Shown: one piece after another, positions 12,601 through 22,640 of the stretch
Layout: each line of letters opens with the position of its first letter
How positions within the stretch are numbered: position 1 is the first letter of the stretch
Origin: Sipunculus nudus
Taxonomy: Eukaryota > Annelida > Sipuncula > Golfingiida > Sipunculidae
Length of the DNA: 64,000 nt
Assembly: GCA_026874595.1 (NCBI GenBank)
Contig: CM049318.1
Location: 59,924,250-59,988,249 of the forward strand
Direction of reading: 5' to 3'
Notes under the pieces: generated by a model
Seen by the model: the letters and a program-made list of their open reading frames with translations, nothing else
Told to the model about the DNA's origin: nothing
Databases searched by the model: none
Program-made: the position numbers and the translations under genes

Positions 12601-15600
12601 AGTCGTTACGATTTGTACCCTGTTGACAGATAACTACATCCTTAAAGGTCTCAAAAATAGAGGAAAAAATTGTAAAAAATCAAACAGTACAGGTGGCGCC
12701 ACCAGTCTGCAGGAACTGATCGAACATCTCATGATCAATATGTATGCCAAAAATGAAGACCATCAGTGATGTAGTTAATGAGATATTGAAGTTTTTGTAT
12801 GAAATTTTTGACTATTCTGGGGGGTAATTTTGGGCCCCATAGCTGGAAGGATATGGGTAACAGAGACCTAATTTCTGGTTTCCATGGAGACTTTTCATAG
12901 GTCTCTCAGTGTGTCGAAAATGAAGATTCTAAGTCCAGTCTTTATGATTTGTGCCTTGTTAACAGATGTTCACATTTTTAAAGGTCTCAAAAATAGAGAA
13001 AAAAATTCGTAAAAAATCGAAAAATACAGGTGGCGCCACCAGTCTGCAGGAAGTGATGTAACATCTCATGATCAATATGTATGCCAAAAATCATGACCAT
13101 CAGTCAAGTAGTTAATGAGATATTGAAGTTTTTGTATGAAATTTTTGACTTTTCTGGGGGGTACTTTGGGGCCACATAGCTCGAAGGATATGGGTAACAG
13201 AGACCTAATTTCTGGTTTCCAAGGAGATTTTTTATGGACCTCTCAGAATCCCAAGATACAAGGTTCTAGGTCCAGCGGTTACGATTTGTGCCTGGTTAAC
13301 GGACGGACAGACGGACAGACGGACGACGGACAAAGAGTGATCGCTATAGCTCAGATGACTTTCAGTCAGCTGAGCTAAAAAAGTATAAGTTTGGTATAAA
13401 TCATTTACATCAGAGTCAAAATGTGAAAATTCCAATAACAATAGTCATATCTCACATAGATAACTTGCTATATTCTGCAGTTTGAAATTTGCAATGACTA
13501 AATGCTATAACCTATAAAACCACCAGAAATGTACCAGGTATGAAATATATATTGATTTGAATACATCAAGTATAAAAATAGGCATTAGGCATGTGAATTT
13601 TAAACTGAACATTTATCTCAACTACCTTAGGATGCTTTCATGTTTTTTTGTTTTTGGTAAAGGTTGAATAAAGGCAGGTACTAATGAAATTGCCATAAAT
13701 GTATATATTTAATACTACTGAGGTGTCTAAATACTGGGAGTCTCACTGAAGAAACAATTTTTGTTTAAAATGAACACTTTCAATCATTCTTGCTGTATAT
13801 CTAAGTTTGTGATATTTTTTAAGAGTATTTTTTTCTTAAATGTTCAGTTTTTTTTATTTTTAATTCTGGTTGTTAAAAGCAACTCATATTTGGACGTGTT
13901 AGCTGTTGAAACTTCAGATACACAACACATTATATAAAGAAGGACTAATTATAGATAAAATAAATCATTTGTAACAAGCCATTTTAAACCAGCTGATGTT
14001 TTACCAATTCTAGTTCATAAATTTTGCCAGACTAGCAGGTATACTATGTGGATAACACAACTGTTGCTCAAGTCACAGCATAAAGTAGATACAAATAGTA
14101 CCACTTGCTTGACATAAGCTGTACAATGTGGTATGGTGAGGTTAACCTCATGGACAGTTAGACAGAACTGCTAAAATACGTTCGGGGACATATTTCTTGT
14201 GTAGCATGAAGACACCATAAAACTCTTACATATTACTATTAATACATAGCATCATGATTAAAATTACAACCGAAGAATTAATATGAATGAAATAATGTTT
14301 GCATACTCTAAATTAAATGAGATACAGCTTCTTCTCCACACAGGCTCTTGGTATCATCCATTTGTATCAGCCAATAAGAAGCTGGCACGGTTGTAAACAC
14401 TGAGATGTAAGAGAAGAAGATTTTTTATGAACATGAGTCTGCTTTTGCAGGGGAGAGGTTCAGTTGCATAGATTCCCTAATTTGTATGGAGTTCCTACTG
14501 GGTTGTCCAGAGATAAGTGAGGTAGATTCTCACCATACCATGCTGTCCCACTTGTGTCAAGCAAGCAGTACTCTTTGTATCAAAGAAAAACGAGGCAGTA
14601 CTGTGCAGAAAAACAATTAAGAGCCAACTCACTGTGAGATGAGGAAACAGAGAGCCGCTGAAGAAATTAGACCAGTGTGCCATGGTCAGAAGAGTTGATG
14701 CAACCTGGCTCACCCACAGAGGACCTACAAAATACAAGACAGGAACAAGTGACCCTCTGGTTATGGTGCTCAGGTGAGGTGCTCAGCCTGTGATTATAAG
14801 ACCTGACATATGCCAAGAATCAGGGCTGAACTTGAGTACCTGAGTACAGGTAATTCTTGTTGGAGTGTGTGTTTGTGTAGATGGGTTTTGGAATACCACT
14901 AAACTCACAATTATTCTATATTCATTCATTACTGTAGGGCTTCAAACCAGTGCTAGTCAATCTAACAGGGTTCTAATATGATACTTTGCTACATAAAAAC
15001 AAATTATTTATAAGAAACCTGCTTTCCTGCTGATCCTTTCCATTTTGGTCTTTACAGTGTTATATGGCACATGTAGTGTTTATTAATAGCTTGCAGATAA
15101 ACTTATACCATCATCAAAGGGGCATTACACAAACCCATAAAAGAGGAGAAATAACCTGTACCATTAGTTCGTTAATATTCATTAATATGCATAATAATAA
15201 GCCAGGAATCACATAAATTTACAAATATTTCAGGAGCATAACAGGCTTTAAGGATGAAATGAAGTGCATGTGTCCATTAACTAACAGATAAGGCCAGAAA
15301 AAAGGTATGGTTCTCAGGAACTTTTTTTCAGAAATCAGTGCGGGCAGGTGTCTGTACTTAGCCAGAAGTACTTTGCAAGTATATTTGCAAGTTAAGTGCA
15401 GTGTTTTTTTTCAGTTTACTTCACTACAAGTACAGATCTCTACACCTGCAAACTAGTATTATTTATTTACTTAAACTGAATTTTGTTGACTTTCCTTGGG
15501 GTACCTACAGCTTTGAAGAAGATATGTAAGAAGATATTTGACTCTTTCTTTGAAAAAAAATGTCCATTGTTGACTCGCCCTTGAAATACTAGCATTTTTG

Positions 15601-18600
15601 ATAACTTCAAGTACACAAGTGGCAAGTACAAGACTAGTACTAAAAATACTTAATACATGTACATAAAAAGTACATATGCTACAGTCAAACCTATATTACA
15701 GCTCTCATATCCTGAACCCAAGTTGCCAGAAATATTAATTTTCTTCTTACAAATGCCATCATACAAAGTCTAGATCATAAAATCTGATTCATGAGACCTT
15801 GGATTTATTCCTGAATGCAGATAACATTGGTGTGCATCACACATTAAGCAGGAAAATCACTTACATTCCTTTTCTTCTTTACTTTGTTTTTCAAGGGCAA
15901 GTTCCTCTAACACTCCCACCAGTCCTCTCTCTTGCCTGAAAAAAAGAACAAAGATAAACAATAGAAGAATAATTCTGATTAAATAATAAAATAAGCACCA
16001 GACATGCATTATAAATATATTTATATAATATCAAGTATCAGTAGGTCATACCTTAAACCTGCCTACCCCTCCTGATGCAAGTCATGCTGAAAATTACACT
16101 GCAACAGCCATCCATCATATTGCAAAAAAAACTAAATATTAAATAATGAGCAAAGAATTATTTAAAAAAAATAATACCTGTGAATGAAAAGCCAAAGCAA
16201 AAATCCTATTTTTCTACAGACCCCCATCATTTTCTGTCCCTGCATGACTAAGCTGTGTGTGTGTGGTATAAGCATTGATGAAATTTTCACTCATTTTTTT
16301 TTAAATATTTCATTGTAACTAAAAAAAGTTAAATTTGTACCAAAAAACATGCTATTTTGAGCCTTCAGTAAGAGCAAGCCACCTTCCAATGTGCTGACAT
16401 TAAACTAAAGACATTTTCTCAATTCTTTCCTGTACCTGGTTCAAACTGAATTTCATTTTATTTTAAGTAAACAAAACATTGGGTTGGGAACCAACCCTGT
16501 AACTCTGGGTTATTCAACCATAAATGTCCCAAAAGTTACATCAACGTTTTCTTACCAAGCATCTCTGATCCTCTTAGGTAACCTCCGATCATGTTCCATT
16601 AATGCTGACAGTGTGGCATCTCTTGACAACATCTGTTTGGACAACACTTTGGATATGTCAACCTCAGGGTAATTCAGAGACTGAAATATTAAATAAATGA
16701 ACATGATTTTATTTACTACAGAAACATTTATGGTAAGCTAATAGAGGTGGTTATCACTTTTCATTTAAAATTATGATCATCTTTGATATACACATTTTTA
16801 AGACAGCTAATAATTGCTAAACTTGACTGAATTACTCATATTCAAGAAAATACAATTTACAAAAATCAAATTTACAAGTTTTTTTCATTTATACCTTTTT
16901 TCAATTATTTATCAAGAACTGATGCTTTGAACTAGACTTACCTCAAACTTAATTAAGTAATTCAGAAAAAAAAGTTCCTAATTTGTCTCTGTTTTACTTG
17001 ATATATCTTACAGTCATCCTGTCCTGTTGAAAGATTATCTTACATCAGTTTCAACAAGAAACTTTGTCCAAAATCTACACCTTAAAGGAATGTATGTTTC
17101 ATGTAAATCTTAACAAATTAACACAGGTGTTCCAAAAAAGTACAGTAGAACACCTGCTAACGGCCATGCCTCAATAACGGTCAATACGTCTATAACGGTC
17201 AGATTTTCCGCTCCCGAATTTTCGACCGTTATATTTCATAATCATTTTGTTGTCAATTACGGTCACTCCACTCTTCCGTATTACGGCCAGGTTTCTTGGT
17301 CCCGCAGGCCGGGAAATGCCTCAATTATGGTCAGGGGCAGTGACTCCGTGACATGGGCTCAACAAATCGAGCGGCCATTTCTCACCTCAATATCATTACA
17401 CAATTGTCCGCTCTAACATATTCCTGTCTGTTAATGAGTGCCTTGATAAAGTTAACCACTCGACGTGACTGAGTAGTTTGATACGTAACCAGCGTCGTCC
17501 TGCCCCCACACAGCCCCATTAGTATGCACAATAGTAAGGCATGTGTTCCCACCTGCGTTTATGTTTGTGAATCAGTCATGCAAGCCGGATCTTAAACAGG
17601 GTGTTTGTTATTTAATTAACAAATGACAACCAGCGGGTCCAGATGATTATGTCATAAAAAAAACGTAAGGCAAACCGTGCATCTTTAAACTTTCTTTAAT
17701 GTCCTTGTGAAGACGTACATCAAACGAAAACAGTGCGGCAAACATCGCACAATTTACTCATACATGAATAACTATGAAGGAAAAATAAACATTGTTTACA
17801 TGTATAAAATGTTACGTATATTCTGTCCCAATAACTTTGACTGTTATGGCGACCAAGAAAAGACATGAACTTGCTCTCAAAGAAAAGGTAGACCTGATCA
17901 GGAAGAGTGACGGGAAAAGCAGCCAACAGCTAGCAGAAATCTATGGTGTCGGCTGAACTAAAGTTTAAATCATACTTAAGAGGAAGCGAGAGATCACGGA
18001 ACAGTATGAAGAAAACGCTAATGCAAGTAGATAAAGACAGTGTGTATCTACAGGGAATGATAAACTGAACGATGTCATGTGGAAGTGGTTCAACAATTTT
18101 GTACAAATATTATGGATATCCAATCTGTTTGTAATTTAATAACAAACACTGTATTTGTATATATTGATGGTAATTGTTATAAATAGGGTTGATGTATTTT
18201 AAAATATTTTATTTTTTATTGATAACATTAATTCTAGTAATTCTCTATATATACGTTTTATTTTGTTGATTGTAATAAAGATTTGAACTTGGTTTCCTGT
18301 TACATTTTAACCCTCTTTTCCTTGTCAAGTCCTGTATAATGGCCACTCCTGTATTAAGGCCACTTTCATCCAGTCCCGATGGTGACCGTAATACAGGCGT
18401 TCTACTGTACATGCTGGTATCAATTAGGTATAAAAATCCATATTAGTAGGCAGCTCTGTGTATTAGGCTCTGCATTTAACTTGCAGGCTACCAGCTTATC
18501 ACTTAGCCTGGTATTTATCTTAGAGGTAGTATCTATTTTACCTGCTGTCATCTATATTTCTGAAGATCCTTGTTCACCAGGAGTTAATATGGAAAGGAGG

Positions 18601-19949
18601 GGCAGACTGCTTTTAAAGGAACAATAATTAATGTACAATGACCATAGAGTTTGCTGGTGGTTGGGATCAGGATATGTGAAGTGATTTGGCAGGCCTGGAG
18701 GCACTGTAGCACAGTGTAAAAATGTAAATGGATTTATAATACCAGCATCAAGTTTAAGTACACGCTTCAATACAATCAAAGCAAATGACTGTATCTGTTG
18801 GCCTCTGTCATGTACCTCTGAGCAGTATCTATGACTTACATGCTGGTATCTGTTGGCCTCTGCTATGTACCTCTGAGCAGTATCTATGACTTACCTGCTG
18901 GTATCTGTTGGCCTCTGCCATGTATCTCTGAGCAGTTTCTATGACTTACCTGCTGGTATATGTTGGCCTCTGCCATGTATCTCTGAGCAGTTTCTATGAC
19001 TTACCTGCTGGTATATGTTGGCCTCTGCCATGTACCTCTGAGCAGTTTCTATGACTAACCTGCTGGTATCTGTTGGCCTCTGCTATGTACCTCTGAGCAG
19101 TACTCATGACTTACCTGCTGGTATCTGTTGGCCTCTGCCATATATCTCTGAGCAGTTTCTATGACTTACCTGCTGGTATATGTTGGCCTCTGCCATGTAC
19201 CTCTAAGCAGTTTCTATGACTTACCTGCTGGTATCTGTTGGCCTCTGCCATGTACCTCTGAGCAGTTTCTATGACTTACCTGCTGGTATCTGTTGGCCTC
19301 TGCCATGTACCTCTGAGCAGTATCTATGACTAACCTGCTGGTATCTGTTGGCCTCTGCCATGTATTTCTGAGCAGTTTCTATGACTTACCTGCTGGTATC
19401 TGTTGGCCTCTGCCATGTATCTCTGAGCAGTTTCTATGACTTACCTGCTGGTATATTTTGGCCTCTGCCATGTACCTCTGAGCAGTATATATGACTTACC
19501 TATTGGTATCTGTTGGCCTCTGCCATGTACCTCTGAGCAGTATCTATGACTTACATGCTGGTATCTGTTGGCCTCTGCCATGTACCTCTGAGCAGTATCT
19601 ATGACTTACCTGCTGGTATCTGTTGGCCTCTGCCATGTATCTCTGAGCAGTATCTCTGACTTACCTGCTGGTATCTGTTGGCCTCTGCCATGTATCTCTG
19701 AGCAGTATCTATGACTTACCTGCAAGTATCTGTTGGCCTCTGCCATGTACTTCTGAGCAGTATTTATGACTTATCTGCTGGTATCTGTTGGCCACTGTCA
19801 TGTACCTCTGAGCAGTATCTATGACTTACCTGCTGGTATCTATTGGCCTCTGCTTCCCCTGCCTTGCAGGCCACCAGTTCACCATTTGTCTCACACACTG
19901 TCACAAAACCAACTGGTGGCGGTGGCTGAAACGTTGCTAGGGAACACAT
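655..19949 (-). CDS. AAAS: Aladin (AAAS), nuclear pore WD-repeat protein; 3' end of gene off-window
   Basis: Aladin is a scaffold nucleoporin of the cytoplasmic side of the nuclear pore, anchored through NDC1 in vertebrates. Twelve coding exons are joined by GT-AG introns with consistent phase: 19830-19949, 16556-16680, 15865-15935, 14633-14724, 10048-10094, 8723-8884, 4916-4999, 4141-4261, 3475-3596, 2983-3043, 2446-2624, 655-722. They sum to 1252 bp (417 codons). The N-terminus [12 protein letters not shown] matches the family start MCSL.FPPPPP. Other landmarks are [10 protein letters not shown] (about residue 130), [17 protein letters not shown] (about 160), [44 protein letters not shown] and [17 protein letters not shown] (near 415), covering the WD-repeat core. 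The donor for exon 11 was chosen at 2445/2444, because this restores phase into exon 12. About 90-130 C-terminal residues are missing; positions 1-577 are repeat, so the next exon lies left of the window. Exon 1 has an unusual donor environment (see the 55-bp array). Confidence 0.95.
1090..1960 (+). repeat. Degenerate tandem repeat in AAAS intron 11
   Basis: Two diverged units begin GACCTCTGACC (about 1200 and 1347) and share CTGGGAATCAA/CCAGGAATCAA and GAGTTT.ATGAAA patches. The block ends in GGACGGACAGACAGACAAAC near 1932, the same kind of tetranucleotide tail seen in the family-2 repeats. Confidence 0.5.
2660..2905 (+). repeat. Dispersed repeat family 4, partial copy (AAAS intron 10)
   Basis: Shares TTAACATTTGCAATAAT and AGTTTCCCAG.TAAACCAT-type patches with the copies at 22200-22640, 39450-39870 and 53030-53470. 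It is truncated and diverged. It starts about 40 bp inside the intron and contains no ORF. Confidence 0.5.
5700..6770 (-). repeat. Tandem-core repeat family 6 in AAAS intron 6
   Basis: Three to four diverged units are marked by CTTCTTCTCTGAAAC (about 5908 and 6227) and a related stretch near 6405, each with GGCCAAATTGT, TTTTTGGCC and GAAGCTGAA. On the minus strand the left end (5700-5760) reads GGTTAACGTACAGACGACGG, then CATCGCATAAGCTCA and GCTAAAAAAG. This resembles the family-2 tail, so the repeat probably lies in minus orientation with a decayed terminal hairpin. Confidence 0.6.
7160..7545 (+). repeat. Local short tandem duplications, AAAS intron 6
   Basis: Repeated patches AGCCAGGTA.AGGTCAA, GAGTTCACTCAGTGCAG and TTTATAGCT..TGGCAGACTG occur in imperfect head-to-tail copies. 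Two small overlapping plus-strand ORFs here come from the repetition and match nothing I know. Confidence 0.5.
7685..8010 (+). repeat. Tandem repeat of about 125 bp, three copies
   Basis: Units begin ACAAGACAGGTGGTGCC (7686), ACAAGACTGGTGGTGCC (7811) and ACAAGATTGGTGGTGCC (about 7938). They share TGCCTGCTTATTTCT or CCCTGCTTATTTCT and a GATATATTAGTCTGAAA-type stretch. The start of each unit carries a form of the GGTGG.GCCACC palindrome found in other repeat families of this window. Confidence 0.65.
10620..11660 (+). repeat. Tandem-core hairpin repeat, family 1 (three units of about 280 bp)
   Basis: Units start with TGTAGGT at 10624, 10901 and 11181. Each contains the palindrome GGTGGCGCCACC (exact at 10905, 11054, 11185 and 11334; degenerate in the first unit). 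After the last unit comes a GC-richer segment (CGCCGCTGCGGCGGAGG) and a terminal hairpin at 11632-11659: arm TATCCGCAAAAC, loop TTC, arm GTTTTGGCGGATA with one bulge, then CAAAAA. It lies in AAAS intron 4, directly followed by a family-2 copy. Confidence 0.8.
11665..13381 (+). repeat. Tandem-core hairpin repeat, family 2 (about five units of 340 bp)
   Basis: The anchor CACCAGTCTGCAG or CACCCAGTCTGCAG recurs near 11679, 12019, 12365, 12702 and 13039, a period of about 335-346 bp. Each unit carries GGTAACAGAGACC and AAAGGTCTCAAAAA. The 3' end is a GGACGGACAGAC-type tetranucleotide run (13300-13333), GATCGCTATAGCTC, and a hairpin at 13348-13376 (arms AGCTCAG and CTGAGCT, inner arms TGACT and AGTCA, loop TTC), followed by AAAAAA. 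Small ORFs on both strands recur with the period and are not genes. Confidence 0.85.
15291..15352 (+). mobile_element. Solitary end of the GGTATGGTTCTCAGG MITE family
   Basis: AGGCCAGAAAAAAGGTATGG, then TTCTCAGG, matches the inverted repeat ends of the complete elements at 38551-38821 and 50267-50594. It is followed by the same subterminal AGAAATCAGTGCGGGC. No second end is seen nearby, so this is a truncated copy in AAAS intron 3. Confidence 0.65.
17143..18407 (+). mobile_element. Truncated Tigger/pogo-type DNA transposon in AAAS intron 1
   Basis: The ends are inverted repeats: CAGTAGAACACCTG at 17143 and the complement of CAGTAGAACGCCTG at the right end (18407). Both are flanked by TA (17141-17142 and 18408-18409), the target duplication of Tc1/mariner/pogo elements. 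The interior encodes the start of a Tigger-like transposase at 17846 and little else, so this is an internally deleted copy of 1265 bp. It lies antisense to AAAS, about 0.5 kb inside intron 1 from exon 2. Confidence 0.88.
17846..18095 (+). pseudogene. Tigger transposase N-terminal remnant (CENP-B-type HTH)
   Basis: The reading frame starts [17 protein letters not shown] and continues ..[16 protein letters not shown] for 36 codons. It then hits TGA (17954-17956) and TAA in the same frame, followed by recognisable [17 protein letters not shown], another stop, and [20 protein letters not shown]. This is the CENP-B/pogo N-terminal helix-turn-helix region. The DDE catalytic domain is absent. In-frame stops and truncation make it a dead transposase fragment. 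Confidence 0.85.
18791..19835 (-). repeat. 55-bp minisatellite, 19 units, copying AAAS exon-1 end plus 5' splice site
   Basis: Nineteen head-to-tail units of exactly 55 bp (18791, 18846, 18901 ... 19781) run into the end of AAAS exon 1. Read on the minus strand, each unit holds a copy of the last 24 nt of the exon (codons for AEANRYQQ), then the donor CAG/GTAAGT, then about 25 nt of intron. The exon-side unit carries the real donor (exon end 19830). Of the 18 other units, 12 keep an exact CAG/GTAAGT, one has TAG/GTAAGT (donor at 19500), two have CAT/GTAAGT, two have CAG/GTTAGT, and one (the nearest, exon-like end at 19775) has lost the GT (ATAAGT). The unit is not a multiple of three, and translation through the intron stops in the second unit. 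Confidence 0.95.
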
Positions 19950-20424
19950 GTTGTGTCACTGAAATTATAATGATAATACTTAATACTTAATTCATATAAA
20001 AGTTAAGTGGGTTTATACAACAAGAGCATAAAGACCAATGTTCACAGCAGATCTTATGTTTACCTTTTCTAGCACACAATAAGACTAGACATTTTATACA
20101 ACTATTAATATGTTAAATGTTTAATATACATGAATAACACCTAAAAATATATCTTTGTATCTGTCCATATTTATTTCTGAAACCATTGTCTTCCTTCTAC
20201 ACAAAAGTGGAAAAATAACTTGTACTGGGTGCCATCGGAGAGGCAAAATATTTTATAGCATGCAAAGCACCTTGTGCCTGTACCAAACATTTTCACACAT
20301 CAGACCTCTGGTCACATGGTCTAGTTATGGTGAACAGAGACATGTGGACTGTGTTTACTCACACACAGAACCATAACACACAATGTAACACACAATGTAT
20401 AAAACAGGAAACTGGAGATATTGA

Positions 20425-21629
20425 ATCATGGTAATCTCTGAATTAGTTGTTCAGATACTTCAGCTTTTGTATCAAATTTTCCATTATTCTGAGGGATACT
20501 TCGGAGTCCTATAGCTTGAAGGATATGGGAAACAGAGACCTAATTTCAAGTTTCCACAGACATTTTCATGGGCCTCCTTGCATGACAATAATGAAGATTA
20601 TAGGTCCAGCTGTGACTATTTGTACCCTGTTGACAGATAACCACATCTTAAAAGGTCTCAAAAATAGAGAAAAAAAATTCGTAAAAATTTAAAAAAATAG
20701 AGGTGGCGCACCCAGTCTGCAGAAACTGATGGAACACCTCATGATCAATATGTATGCCAAAAATCATGACCATCAGTGTTGTAGTTATTGAGATACTGCA
20801 GTTTTTGTATCAAATTTTTCATTATTCTGGGGGGTATTTTGGAGCCATACAGCTTAAAGGATATGGGTAACAGAGACCTTATTTCAGGTTTCCATGGAGA
20901 CTTTTCATGGGTCTCCCTGTTTGTCAAGAATGAAGATTCTAGGTCCAGTTGTTATGATTTCTGCCCTGTTAACAGATGTTCAAATCTTTAAAGGTCTCAA
21001 AAATAGAGAAAAAAATTCGTAAAAAAACCTGAACAAATACAGGTGGTGCCACCAGTCTGCAGAAACTGATGAAACACTCCATGATCAATATCCATGCAAA
21101 CAATTATGGTGATCTCTGCATTAGATATTGAAGTTTTTGTATGAAATTTTTGACTATTCTGGGGGGTACTTTGGGGCTCCATAGCTCAAAGGATATGGGT
21201 AACAGAGACCTAATTTCTGGTTTCCATGGAGACTTTTCATAGGTCTCTCAGTGTTTAAAGAATGAAGATTCTAGGTCCAGTCTTTACGATTTGTGCCTTG
21301 TTATCAGATGGAACATCTCATGATTAATATGTATGCCAAAAATCATGACCATCAGTGATGTAGTTAATGAGATATTGAATTTTTTTTATGACATTTTTGA
21401 CTATTCTGGGGGGTACTTTGGGGCCCCATAGCTCAAAGAATATGGGTAACAGAGACCTCATTTCTGGTTTCCAAGTAGATTTTTCATGGACCTCTCAGAA
21501 TATAAAGTTACAAGTTTCTAGGTCTAGCGGTTACAATTTGTGCCAGGTTAACGGACGGACGGACAGACAGACGGACGACAGACAAAGGGTGATCGCTATA
21601 GCTCAGATGACTTACAGTCAGCTGAGCTA
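20425..21629 (+). repeat. Tandem-core hairpin repeat, family 2 (third copy)
   Basis: Same anchors as the copy at 11665-13381: CAGTCTGCAGAAACTGATG near 20713 and 21054, GGTAACAGAGACC at several places, an ACGGACGGACGGACAGACAG tail near 21551, and a hairpin at 21600-21628 with loop TAC. It sits about 0.5 kb upstream of the AAAS start codon, so it may lie in the 5' flank or a 5'-UTR intron of AAAS. Confidence 0.82.
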
Positions 21630-22199
21630 AAAAAGCATGAGATAATACACATATTTTGTAAATGTTCATGTACCTTTAAGGAAAACAACTGCAATTTAAC
21701 TGGTAATGTGCTTCCTGTTGTTTGTAATTTTGGCAAAACAATCATGGTCTTCAGTATAAGGTTGCAGCAAGGTCAAACCAAAAAAGCACAGTATTGTTTC
21801 ACACCCTTAATTATATAAAGTTTGTGCAAATAACCTTTCTTGGTGACTGATAAACAACTAGGGTTGGGGCCAGTTACATTCAATAGTACCGAGGCACTAG
21901 TCCTGTGAACGGTTAGGGGCCTTTGAATCAATTCAATCAATCGATCCCTTACCTTTGTTTCAATGCTTGATTCAATCATTACTTTAGTAGTAAATGTCCG
22001 AATTTCTTTTAAATAAAAACAACTGTATTTCACAATGGCTTTTAGTTAATTTTAACAAGTAAAGGAAAAATGCAGCTGACTCTCTGTTTATTGCCACCAT
22101 TTATGTTTTTATGCAAGTGGGGTGGTACACTGGCAAGTGCTGAAAGAAAATCTTGAGTATGCTTTGTCAAAGTTGACTACTCAGTAATAAGGATGGCAC

Positions 22200-22640
22200 A
22201 TGTTAAAGGGACATTATCAGGAGCAATATATAATTGCTTATTTCTTCACACTATCGGTTCAGTTTTGCTTTATACAGAAGTTTCCCAGCAAAACCATCTC
22301 AGCATAGTCTCAGTACCTTGCATGCGGCAGTTTAACACCTTGTTATGGCTCTGCGTGTTTGTAAACACAGTCCACGTGTGTCTATTTACCATAACAAGGC
22401 AGCCTGACTGAAGGTCAATTGCAAGTCGGAACATAAGATGTTTCAGCCAGCGGGAACATGTATTACATTTTTGGGGCCAAGTCAGTCAGGGCATCATATG
22501 ATTGGCAGGTGTTTTGGCTCAGCGATGCATAGTGTCCCATGCTGTGTTTATGTTGACACCAGAGATCACGCCCGGTCCACTGTTTTTAACACTCATTTAC
22601 AGGAGTAAACAAAGGGTTTCAGGGCAATATTTTTGTAAGA
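22200..22640 (+). repeat. Dispersed repeat family 4 copy
   Basis: AAAGGGACATTATCAGG, AGTTTCCCAGCAAAACCAT, GTAAACACAGTCCACGTGTG, CAGCCAGCGGGAACAT and GGGCCAAGTCAGTCAGGGC are shared, in the same order and orientation, with 53030-53470 and in part with 39450-39870 and 2660-2905. The copy includes TGTTTATGTTGACACC and ends near AGGAGTAAACAAAGGGTTTC. No conserved ORF. Confidence 0.75.

Noticed and set aside
11753-13441. Many 60-90 codon ORFs on both strands with similar peptides such as [15 protein letters not shown]
   Set aside because: They recur with the 340-bp repeat period and on opposite strands; they are family-2 repeat translations, not a gene family.
18791-19835. CRISPR-like array
   Set aside because: The 55-bp units are contiguous with no unique spacers, and they copy an exon-intron junction of a eukaryotic gene.
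20447-21630. ORFs with the same GNRDLISGF peptide upstream of AAAS
   Set aside because: Same family-2 repeat.
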